Assembly: GCA_001593925.1 (NCBI GenBank)
Contig: LUCD01000017.1
Location: 1 to 14,346, forward strand
Source: Candidatus Bathyarchaeota archaeon B26-1
Lineage (GTDB): Archaea > Thermoproteota > Bathyarchaeia > Bathyarchaeales > B26-1
DNA length: 14,346 nucleotides
Reading direction: 5' to 3'
Below are positions 1 through 6,097 of this stretch, in pieces. Below the pieces are notes generated by a model. That model saw only the letters and a list, made by a program, of their open reading frames with translations. It did no database searches and was not told the origin of the DNA. The position numbers and the translations under genes are program-made. Positions within the stretch are counted from its first letter, which is position 1, and the number at the start of each line of letters is the position of its first letter.

Positions 1-860
1 AGGCCTATCCGGTAAGCCTCTTTCAGCTCCGAGGTCTCTCTGCGGTGGTATGTCCGCACGTCCCCTCCGCATCCGGAGGTGAAGAGGCAGACCGCTCCTG
101 TTGCCTGCTCCACAAAGTAGGATGTATAGCCAGGGTAGCCCGCTGAGATCAACGGTCCGAAGGAGGCTACCGCGTGGCAGGCGTAATTAACTAGAAAGGC
201 TAAGGGCTTCCCCCTTTCGGAGTCGTCTACACGCAACACTGCTACCTCGGGGTCTATGGGGCCGTCTGGAAGCCTTAGACCGATCTTTTCCGCCTCCTCA
301 GGTGAGGCTCCCAGCCTCAAGTAGAACTCTCGGACGAAACCCTCTAGGGTTTCGATGCTCCCCGTATGGGTGATAACGCCATCCGGTATCCTTATCCGAC
401 GATTGTAGCAGAGCCCGTTCATCAAGGTTTTCCCGAACGATACCTTCGCCTCCACGAGGTTGGAGTTCGCCTCCACAACGGACTCTGAGATTCTCCGGGG
501 GAGGCTCTCAACCCAAGGGTCAACGAGCTCCCGTCTACGCTTTAACGGCATGGGGTAATCTTCGGTCGTAGCGCTGAATGTGGGTCCTGAATGGGAGTGG
601 GTAGCGCTTACTAGGATGTTCCCTCCCTTTATGTCCGTGCGCGACTCAACCTCTCTCCTAACCTTCAAGTAGTCGTTCTTTGGGAGGGGCCAGCAGAGGT
701 CTAGAGCTATTATCGCAACCTTCTCGCCGTCGTCCTCCAAGACTAAGCTCCTCGCCCAGAGGTCGTCGTGGATTCCTTGAGAAACCCTAGCTCCATGCCC
801 TAGGAACGGGATACCAGCGGGAGGAGTTATCCTCGTTTTAGCGGCACCAGCCTTCAACAT
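1..860 (-). CDS. Neutral/alkaline ceramidase-like hydrolase, N-terminal part (runs off left edge)
   Basis: This is a partial gene: 286 codons are visible from an ATG at 860-858 and the C-terminus lies outside the window. The start is fixed by an AAGGAGGT ribosome site directly upstream. The N-terminus (MLKAGAAKTRITPPAGIPF) fits the opening strand of the neutral ceramidase N-terminal domain. Candidate zinc ligands are in ATHSHSGP (about residues 86-93) and NYACHAV (H229), and the family nucleophile region matches FTSGCGGD (about 260-267). I see no signal peptide or membrane segment, so it is probably cytoplasmic. Family members cut the amide bond of N-acyl sphingosines, but archaea are not known for sphingolipids, so the true substrate is likely another amide or acyl compound. 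It has its own promoter and faces away from the rest of the window. Confidence 0.82.
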   Translation of the reverse strand, partial: MLKAGAAKTRITPPAGIPFLGHGARVSQGIHDDLWARSLVLEDDGEKVAIIALDLCWPLPKNDYLKVRREVESRTDIKGGNILVSATHSHSGPTFSATTEDYPMPLKRRRELVDPWVESLPRRISESVVEANSNLVEAKVSFGKTLMNGLCYNRRIRIPDGVITHTGSIETLEGFVREFYLRLGASPEEAEKIGLRLPDGPIDPEVAVLRVDDSERGKPLAFLVNYACHAVASFGPLISAGYPGYTSYFVEQATGAVCLFTSGCGGDVRTYHRRETSELKEAYRIG

Positions 861-894
861 ACTACCTCCTTCAAACTACCCTAAATCAACAGAC

Positions 895-905
895 TATATT
901 ATTTA
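895..905 (-). promoter_or_regulatory. TATA-like box of the ceramidase-like gene
   Basis: On the minus strand this reads TAAATAATATA, in a very A/T-rich stretch (890-925) of otherwise GC-rich DNA. Transcription would start about 25 bases downstream, near 875. That leaves a leader of about 15 bases carrying the AAGGAGGT site. Confidence 0.5.
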
Positions 906-933
906 ACTTTATTTATTTTGTAGGGTTGTGCAG

Positions 934-966
934 GGTAGTATGTTGAGGGTTGCTAGGGTTTCTCAA
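934..966. repeat. Split inverted copy of the ceramidase gene start
   Basis: Plus strand 934-946 (GGTAGTATGTTGA) is an exact inverted copy of 854-866, which covers the ribosome site and start codon of the ceramidase-like gene. Plus strand 952-966 (GCTAGGGTTTCTCAA) is an exact inverted copy of 777-791, inside the same gene. The two matches keep their order, but the 62 bases separating them in the gene are replaced by 5 bases here. This looks like the scar of an inverted duplication with an internal deletion. Confidence 0.7.
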
Positions 967-1280
967 CCTAGCAGCCTTGCAAATACTCCACCTATAGAAG
1001 TGAATATCATCATCGCGGTTGACGTGCCAGCTACCTGGTGCATCTTGAACTTCAGCATGACGACCATTTACGGGAACCATTGGGTACTCCGCCGCCTATG
1101 CCGATCAAGCCGCTTGCGAAGCCTAACGGGATACTCCACAGAAAATACGAGAGTAACCTTTTTTGTGGGTTCTTCTGTGACTTTGGGCGGTTTAGCCTCC
1201 CATCCAGCCCCATAGCTTTTGAGGATGGACATCGAGGAACCCTCACGTTTATTTACTGCGAGAATAGTATAGTTCACCAT
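963..1280 (-). pseudogene. Decayed TauE/SafE-family permease fragment (frameshifted and truncated)
   Basis: Read in three successive frames, the minus strand gives a recognisable TauE/SafE half-repeat: IPLGFASGLIGIGGGVP (about 1129-1082), then MVPV (1080-1069), then MVVMLKFKMHQVAG and TSTAMMIFTSIGGVFA (1067-975). This matches the family pattern of a GIGGG turn followed by H-x-A-x-GTSTA and FTS-x-GG. Joining the pieces needs an extra A before each of the two later segments, plus another shift upstream, possibly at the A6 run at 1157-1162. The frame stops at a TGA (965-963), just inside the inverted ceramidase repeat. Intact members have about 250 residues and 7-8 helices, so at most half a protein survives. 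The family exports sulfite, sulfoacetate or related anions. Assembly indels could explain the shifts but not the missing end. Confidence 0.7.
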
Positions 1281-1306
1281 TCAGGGAGAGGAGGGCGCAG
1301 AATAAG

Positions 1307-1510
1307 ATGGATGGAAGAGTGGAGTGTCCAAATAGAGAGATCAACCTCAGAGACTGCCCCTGCACATACCCATGCGACATAAAGGGAATCTGCTGTGAAT
1401 GTTTGAGGAATCATATAGCACACAACGAGTTGCCCGCATGCTTCTTTCCACCAGAGGTTGAGAGGACGTACGACCGCTCCATAAGGAGGTTCGTATCCCT
1501 ACACAAATAA
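1307..1510 (+). CDS. Small cysteine-rich DUF6485-family protein
   Basis: This is a 67-residue protein with eight cysteines (C7, C17, C19, C23, C29, C30, C32, C45) in the layout CPN(9)CPCTYPC(5)CCEC, followed by ELPACFFPPE and a YDRSI-x-xF tail. I recognise this as the DUF6485 pattern, a family of short proteins of unknown function; the cysteines suggest metal or Fe-S binding, which is inference. The length is complete for the family. The ATG at 1307 has a GGAGG about 12 bases upstream, and a TTTATTTA box near 1249-1256 could serve as promoter. It stands alone, convergent with the transaldolase-family gene. Confidence 0.72.
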   Translation: MDGRVECPNREINLRDCPCTYPCDIKGICCECLRNHIAHNELPACFFPPEVERTYDRSIRRFVSLHK

Positions 1511-1718
1511 CGGAGCCATCCACAACCCTCAAGACTCTTCCTTCTCCAAATCTTTCACGAAGACACACAACGAAAACCTCTAAAGCGGCCTTAACAAGAG
1601 TGAACCTGAAGCTCGGCCATGCCAAGTTTCCCGTACAGAGCCGACAAATCTCCAAAGATTCGCCGAAGATTTAGCCTAAGTGAACGGCTTCTCCAAGGAA
1701 GTGAGGGGTGTGTCTTAC
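1511..1718. other. Convergent intergenic region, no gene recognised
   Basis: These 208 bases separate the ends of the DUF6485 and transaldolase-family genes. Short open frames exist on both strands, but none has a family-like sequence or a convincing ribosome site. I see no tRNA, repeat array or clear T-rich terminator. Confidence 0.4.
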
Positions 1719-2621
1719 CTATTTGAAGAGCCTTCTGTAGGAGGGTACGATATCCTCCGTGAAACGTCTCATGCCTTCAAGGGTCTTCGGGTGGCGGATC
1801 ATCTCCCTTATCACGTTGAAGGGTAACGTCGCTATGTCGACTCCTACCTCGGCGACCTCCCTAACCTGCCTAGCGTTCCTTATACTCGCCGCTATCACTT
1901 GAGTCTTATACCCGTAGTTCCGGTAGATTCTGACAATTCTGGCCACTAGATCAACCCCGCTACATATTCCGTTGTCCTGGGCCTTGGCGAGTACCTCCCT
2001 TACGTCCCTCTCGCTGTAAAGTTCAGATAATGGGCCGGTCTTGGACTCCATCACATCTTTGAGCCTCGCCCTCACAAGAGCGTTTACGAGCCCGTAATCG
2101 AAGTAATCGCCTTTCTGGAAGTCCACGCCAAGCCGTAACCCCATACGCTTCCTTATGTAATCATCGATCCTTCCCGCGAACGGGCTTGCGTAGGAGGCCC
2201 CAGCCTTCGCCGCCAACAAAGCCTGCTCCGGAGTCATTATCAGAGTCGCGTTTGTCGGGATGCCCTCATTCTTCAAGGTTTGAATCGCCTTCAACCCGTC
2301 GAAGTCCCGCGTTCCAGACTCGTCTAGGCTGGGGTTCACCGGAATCTTCACAACGACCTCTCCGTAAGGGCTGAACTTACGGTGTAAGAGCCTAGCCTGC
2401 TCCACCATGCCCTCAGCATCCGTAGCTATGACCTCCAAGCTCACAGGGCCTGGAACCGTCTCAAGAATTTCTCGAATGTACTTCTCCATGGTGACGTTAC
2501 CGCCTCTCTTGTCTACAGCCCTCTTGATGAGGGAGGGGTTCGTAGTCGCCCCGTCGACGATCCCCCAAGAGCAGGCCTCCCTAATCTCGTCGAGGTCCGC
2601 AGTATCGATAAATATCTTCAC
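1719..2621 (-). CDS. Transaldolase / fructose-6-phosphate aldolase family protein with extra segments
   Basis: This 300-residue class I aldolase opens with MKIFIDTADLDEIREA and has GATTNPSL (24-31), the Schiff-base lysine in VVVKIPV (K92), IPTNATLIMT (121-130), SPFAGRIDD (146-154), VIAASIRN (242-249) and ATLPFNVI (264-271). The enzyme moves or cleaves three-carbon ketol units in the non-oxidative pentose phosphate route, using fructose 6-phosphate. Short archaeal and bacterial members have about 215-230 residues. The extra length sits in two places: about 12 residues after K92, and about 55-60 residues between RIDD and SGVDLVARIV (roughly 157-221). The GTG start has CAGGAGGG 8 bases upstream. 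It is monocistronic with its own TATA-like box. Transaldolase and F6P aldolase activity cannot be separated by eye. Confidence 0.88.
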   Translation of the reverse strand: MKIFIDTADLDEIREACSWGIVDGATTNPSLIKRAVDKRGGNVTMEKYIREILETVPGPVSLEVIATDAEGMVEQARLLHRKFSPYGEVVVKIPVNPSLDESGTRDFDGLKAIQTLKNEGIPTNATLIMTPEQALLAAKAGASYASPFAGRIDDYIRKRMGLRLGVDFQKGDYFDYGLVNALVRARLKDVMESKTGPLSELYSERDVREVLAKAQDNGICSGVDLVARIVRIYRNYGYKTQVIAASIRNARQVREVAEVGVDIATLPFNVIREMIRHPKTLEGMRRFTEDIVPSYRRLFK

Positions 2622-2674
2622 GTCCCGAGCCCTCCTGACAACACCTAAACAATCACTCTTTGAGAACCGCAGTG

Positions 2675-2684
2675 CATATAAAAA
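2675..2684 (-). promoter_or_regulatory. TATA-like box of the transaldolase-family gene
   Basis: On the minus strand this reads TTTTTATATG, about 55 bases ahead of the GTG start. The predicted transcription start near 2654 leaves a leader of about 33 bases that contains the CAGGAGGG site. Confidence 0.55.
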
Positions 2685-2729
2685 TTTGTGGACGACCGTG
2701 CGAACGTGTTTTTATCCGCGTAGTTCTCC

Positions 2730-2743
2730 CCTCAAGCTTGAGG
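2730..2743. repeat. 14-bp perfect palindrome CCTCAAGCTTGAGG
   Basis: This perfect palindrome lies between the transaldolase promoter and the end of the RHH gene. It sits just downstream of a plus-strand TATA-like TGTTTTTATC (2707-2716) and just before an ATG at 2747 with a 31-codon frame (2747-2842). It could be an operator or an RNA hairpin; its function is unknown. Confidence 0.4.
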
Positions 2744-2838
2744 ACTATGGCTCAGGGAGTTGCCACCGAGATTCTCAACTCTCGAAGGGTCCGGGGGAAA
2801 CGGGCTAACCATCGAAGGCTGTTCCTGCATCTCGAAGT

Positions 2839-3057
2839 TTAGAGGTATCCTAGGCTTCTCAGCCTTCTCTTGATCTCTTCCTCCTCTTCTGGGGTGTAGA
2901 CCGTCTCTTCTGGTTCCTCTTTGAGGATTTCGTTCAGAACGAACTCGACGTAGTCTTCTACGCTCTTGAACTCGCCTTGGCTCGCCCTCACTTCCTCTTC
3001 GATCTTCTCGTAGATGCTCTTCGGAATCCTTATGTTCACGTACTCTTTCTTCGGCAT
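2839..3057 (-). CDS. Ribbon-helix-helix (CopG/Arc-type) protein
   Basis: This 72-residue protein has a short strand EYVNIRIPKSIY (5-16), a helix to about residue 26, a turn at QGEFKS and a second helix VEDYVEFVLNEIL (33-45), which is the RHH fold that dimerises to bind DNA. It ends in an acidic/basic tail with YTPEEEEEIKRRLRSLGYL (54-72), longer than needed for DNA binding and possibly a partner-binding element. The ATG lies 2 bases after the GTPase stop, and the GGAGG lies inside the end of the GTPase gene, so it is translated from the same message. The role is probably autoregulation of this operon or a protein partner of it (inference). Confidence 0.78.
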   Translation of the reverse strand: MPKKEYVNIRIPKSIYEKIEEEVRASQGEFKSVEDYVEFVLNEILKEEPEETVYTPEEEEEIKRRLRSLGYL

Positions 3058-3059
3058 GT

Positions 3060-4310
3060 TTAGGCGTCCTCCTTCTCGAGTACTATTCCAGCCGCTTCGG
3101 CTCCCCTCCCACCAACTATCACGAACCTCCCAAGCTCCGGGAACTCGGAGTAAACCTCCAAACAGAGGGGTTCAAGCGGCTTGAGGAGCACCTTCCCAAC
3201 GTCCCCCTCCAGAAGGCTTTCGGGGCCCCTCTCTTTAACCGTGAGGGATACGGGGTCTATCTTCTCGAGTATCTTCACGACTTTACACCTCCTCTCAGCC
3301 GTGCCAACCCTGACGGTGACCGTTTCGTCCTCTCTGATCTCAGTGTCCAAGAAGACTACGAGTTCAGCCGTGAACTCCTTAACTCTTTTGATCGGGTTCT
3401 CCGGGTGGGATATGATGTCGCCCCTCTTGACGGAGCGCAGTTCCCTAACTACGATCCCGACGGATTCCCCGGGTTCAGCCATCTGCTCCTCGCCTAGAGG
3501 CGTGATTATCTTCTCGACTACCCCCCTTTCGCCGGGGGGCATGTGGAGAACCTCGTCTCCAACCTTGACCACTCCGGTTTCAACCTTGCAGGCTATGACC
3601 CTCTCACCCTCCACCTCGTATACGTCTTGGACGGAGCATCTTAGAGGCTTCTCTACCGGAGGCTTAGGCGGGGTAACCGTGGAGTCTAGGGTCTCGATCA
3701 AGGTCTTGCCCTTGTACCATCTCATCCTATTCGACCTCTTTATCACGTTGTCACCTTGGAACGCTGAGACGGGAACTATCGGAACGTCACCATACCCAAG
3801 CGACCTCGAGACCTCCCTGATCCTATCGGAGACTTCACGGAAGACCTCCTCACTGTACCCGACTAGGTCCATCTTGTTCACGGCGATCACGAGCTGCTTT
3901 ATCCCAAGCATCCGCGCCAAGAAGAGGTGTTGTCTAGTCTGGTCCTCTATCCCCTCTTTAGCTGAGACCACTAGGATCGCCCCGTCGGCCTTCGAGGCGC
4001 CCGTTAGCATCTTCCTTATGAACTCCCTGTGTCCTGGACAGTCTATTATCGTGTAAGAGTACTTCTCAGACTTGAAGGGCGTCTGCATTATGTCGATCGT
4101 TAGACCTCCAGCCCTCTCTTCCTCAAGGCTGTCGAGTATGAAGGCGAACTCAAACTCCTTCCGGCCGGTCCGCTTCAGCTCCTCCATAATCTCCCTGAGT
4201 TTCAGCTCTGAGATAGCCTTGGAGTCGTAGAGGAGACGCCCTATCAGCGTCGACTTCCCATGGTCCTTATGGCCGATAACCACGAGGTTCACGTTAGCCA
4301 GACCGCTCAA
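3060..4310 (-). CDS. EF-1A/CysN-like translational-type GTPase
   Basis: The 416 residues are arranged as EF-1A: a G domain with P-loop GHKDHGKST (13-21), switch I TID (71-73), DCPGH (90-94), NKMD (145-148) and SAF (182-184), then two beta-barrel domains starting at about 215. MRWYKGKTLIETLD (196-209) is close to the EF-1A segment joining domains 1 and 2. At 416 residues it is slightly shorter than archaeal EF-1A, and the barrels diverge (GKVLLKPLEPLCLEVYSEFPELGRF near the C-terminus), so it is a paralog, not the elongation factor itself. CysN, which drives ATP sulfurylase by GTP hydrolysis, is the nearest functional model. The TTG start overlaps the end of the upstream hydrolase gene by 17 bases; a GTG at 4292 (MNLVVIGH) is an alternative. 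No sulfurylase gene is in view, so the partner is unknown. Confidence 0.85.
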   Translation of the reverse strand: MSGLANVNLVVIGHKDHGKSTLIGRLLYDSKAISELKLREIMEELKRTGRKEFEFAFILDSLEEERAGGLTIDIMQTPFKSEKYSYTIIDCPGHREFIRKMLTGASKADGAILVVSAKEGIEDQTRQHLFLARMLGIKQLVIAVNKMDLVGYSEEVFREVSDRIREVSRSLGYGDVPIVPVSAFQGDNVIKRSNRMRWYKGKTLIETLDSTVTPPKPPVEKPLRCSVQDVYEVEGERVIACKVETGVVKVGDEVLHMPPGERGVVEKIITPLGEEQMAEPGESVGIVVRELRSVKRGDIISHPENPIKRVKEFTAELVVFLDTEIREDETVTVRVGTAERRCKVVKILEKIDPVSLTVKERGPESLLEGDVGKVLLKPLEPLCLEVYSEFPELGRFVIVGGRGAEAAGIVLEKEDA

Positions 4311-5004
4311 CTTGAACCAGCCTTCTTATGATGTTGAAGAACTCGGTTATCTTGGGGAGGTTGAGCCCTACCCTCCGGTTGAAGGAGTAGAACCCGTTCT
4401 TGGTGTGGTCTCCGTACCTGCCAACCGGCTTCATCCCGTGGTCTGAGATCACGAGGATCACGTCATCCACGGATGATTTAACCTCCTTTGCGATCCCCTC
4501 GAGCTCCCGATAGACGGCCTCCATCTTGGCTGGGATTCCGAAGCTGAGGTGTCCGATGGCGTCGGCCAGGTCAAAGTACCCCATAACTAGGTCGAACCTC
4601 CCTAAGGCCTCGAAGAACTCCCTCTTGTTCTCCTCGTGGTTCCTCCAGACGGTCTCGTCGTACTCCTCAACCGAGACCTCGTCGTCGAAGTACTTCTTCA
4701 GGAGAACTCTCTCCCTCTTATGGTTCTCCTGCTTCAAGGAGAAGGCGGGAACGTCTAAAGCCTTATAAGTCTCGAAGAACTTCAGGAAGGTCTCTTCCGG
4801 TTTGAGGGTGAACTCCCACTGGGTCTCGACGGGGATTTCGGCCTCCATGTTTCTACCCGTTAGGAAGGAAGCCCAGAGGACAACTGTTCTCTCGAGCTCG
4901 AACTCTGAGAGGTCTGTCTGTCCATACTCGACCTGCATTAGGCTCCGGCACCCATACTTCTCAACCATCCTAACGTCCAAAGCGTCTAGGGCAAGTATTA
5001 TCAC
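4294..5004 (-). CDS. Alkaline-phosphatase-superfamily phosphodiesterase/pyrophosphatase-like hydrolase
   Basis: This compact protein has 236 residues and a full set of metal-site motifs. ILALDALD carries the first Asp (D7). RTVVLWASFLTGR carries the likely nucleophile T40. YFDLADAIGH supplies D148 and H152. VISDHGM supplies D188 and H189, and GDHTKNGFYS supplies H200. This is the order seen in nucleotide pyrophosphatase/phosphodiesterases, which bind two zinc ions and act on phosphodiester or sulfate-ester bonds. Family members are commonly 400 residues or more, so the cap regions are minimal here. There is no signal peptide, so it is cytoplasmic, unlike most relatives. The GTG start has GGGAGG about 9 bases upstream. 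It is the first gene of the operon with the GTPase and RHH genes, so its substrate is probably an intermediate of that system (inference). Confidence 0.82.
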   Translation of the reverse strand: MIILALDALDVRMVEKYGCRSLMQVEYGQTDLSEFELERTVVLWASFLTGRNMEAEIPVETQWEFTLKPEETFLKFFETYKALDVPAFSLKQENHKRERVLLKKYFDDEVSVEEYDETVWRNHEENKREFFEALGRFDLVMGYFDLADAIGHLSFGIPAKMEAVYRELEGIAKEVKSSVDDVILVISDHGMKPVGRYGDHTKNGFYSFNRRVGLNLPKITEFFNIIRRLVQVERSG

Positions 5005-5293
5005 CGGCTCTTTCCTCCCGCTAAATATGACGGCGATTCTTCCGGATGGGGAAGGCGCACGCCTTACTGTTGTGCAAGTTCACGATAAAAGGTTTTCGCG
5101 ATAACTACGAGGTGATCTTGAAGGCGGCTGTTCTCGGACGCACGTAAAGGCTGTTCCAGCCCAACCGTTAGCGTCCCACTTCTTAACCCTTCAGCAAGAG
5201 ATGTAGTAAAGATGATTAAGAGGGTTCATGTTTACTTCAAATAGTCTCGACCGTGGGGTGTTGGGGAGGGGTTAAGCCTTCGAGATCATAGTC
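5005..5293. promoter_or_regulatory. Divergent promoter region of the phosphodiesterase operon and etfBA
   Basis: These 289 bases separate the two divergent operons. On the minus strand there are two candidate TATA boxes for the hydrolase gene: CCTTTTATCG (5092-5083), giving a leader of about 55 bases, and CATATTTAG (near 5030-5021), which would give an almost leaderless message. On the plus strand no TATA box is convincing; GTTTACTTC near 5229 is weak. GGGGAGGGG at 5263-5271 is a strong ribosome site for etfB. I see no RNA gene here. Confidence 0.45.
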
Positions 5294-6097
5294 TTGGTGA
5301 AGCAGGTTCCAGACATAGAGAGGGTTCGGTTCGACTTGGAGACCGGTAGGCTCGATAGGAGCTCGGCTGAGGGAGTAACGAACCCCTTCGACCTCAACGC
5401 GCTCGAGGTCGGCGTTCAGATTAAGGAACGGCTGGGAGGGAGGATCACAGCGATAAGTATGGGGCCTCCGAAGGCGGAGTCTACCTTAAGGGACTGCCTA
5501 GCTAGGGGGGCTGACCGGGCTATCCTCCTCACAGACCGTAGGTTTGCGGGGGCTGACACGCTGGCAACCTCCTACACTCTGGCATGCGCGATCCGGGAGC
5601 TGGGCCGCTTCGATCTAATCGTCTGCGGGGAGAAGACTCTGGACGGCGATACTGCCCAGGTCGGCCCCGAGGTTGCGGAGCTCCTGGGGGTTCCCCACGT
5701 CTCCTACGTTGAGGAGGTCGTGGCCTTCACCCATGAAGGGATAACCGTCAAGTCGGACATCGGGCGCTTTCACTACATCTACGAGTTGAGGTATCCATGC
5801 CTCATCACGGTAACGAAGAACGTGAACATTCCGAGGCTACCAACATTAAGAGATAAGATTCTAGCTAGGAAGGCTCGAGTCGAGGTTTGGGACGCCGAGA
5901 GGCTTTCCCGCGTAGCCGAGCCGGACAGGTTCGGCCTGAAAGGCTCGCCAACCACAGTCGTGAAGGTCTTCTCACCCCTCTCCTCCGGGAGGAGGGGAGT
6001 CATCTTGGAAGGTGACGCCGAGGAGCTCGCCGACCGCCTCCTCAACGTATTGAGGGAGGTCGGCGCGTTGAAGATGGAAAGGGGGAACGTAGACTAG
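5294..6097 (+). CDS. etfB: Electron transfer flavoprotein beta subunit
   Basis: It carries KQVPD (3-7), NPFDLNALE (30-38), SMGPPKAE (55-62), RGADRAILLTDRRFAGADT (71-89) followed by LATS, and DGDTAQVGP (117-125). These are signatures of EtfB, which forms a heterodimer with EtfA and passes electrons from acyl-CoA or hydroxyacid dehydrogenases. The FAGADTLATS loop is of the kind seen in clostridial and archaeal, often bifurcating, Etfs. The frame is open upstream as AFEIIVLVKQVPD, so the family's first beta-strand (usually M-x-IIVxVKQVPD) is encoded, but the codon where Met belongs (5279) is TTC. The first usable start is TTG 5294, too far (24 bases) from GGAGG at 5265-5269, which would sit an ideal 9 bases from 5279. 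The true start is therefore uncertain. etfA follows directly. Confidence 0.92.
   Translation: MVKQVPDIERVRFDLETGRLDRSSAEGVTNPFDLNALEVGVQIKERLGGRITAISMGPPKAESTLRDCLARGADRAILLTDRRFAGADTLATSYTLACAIRELGRFDLIVCGEKTLDGDTAQVGPEVAELLGVPHVSYVEEVVAFTHEGITVKSDIGRFHYIYELRYPCLITVTKNVNIPRLPTLRDKILARKARVEVWDAERLSRVAEPDRFGLKGSPTTVVKVFSPLSSGRRGVILEGDAEELADRLLNVLREVGALKMERGNVD

Noticed and set aside
952..972. Hairpin GCTAGG...CCTAGC as a transcription terminator
   Set aside because: The stem is short, the loop is 9 bases, and no T-rich run follows in either direction. It is largely part of the inverted ceramidase repeat.
928..1382. Plus-strand open frames (95 and 114 codons) starting at 928 and 1038
   Set aside because: They run antisense to the TauE/SafE remnant, show no family pattern and start inside the inverted repeat. 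The permease reading on the other strand explains the sequence better.
1347..1655. 102-codon minus-strand frame opposite the DUF6485 gene
   Set aside because: It is largely the shadow of the Cys-rich gene, has no ribosome site, and its composition (stretches of Arg, Ser and Cys) is that of an antisense frame.
1619..1726. Short plus-strand frame beginning MPSFPYRADKSPKIRRRF
   Set aside because: It has only 35 codons, no ribosome site, and runs into the convergent transaldolase-family gene.
3181..4056. 291-codon plus-strand frame opposite the GTPase gene
   Set aside because: It is Ser/Thr/Pro-rich without any domain and lies wholly antisense to an unmistakable EF-1A-type GTPase.
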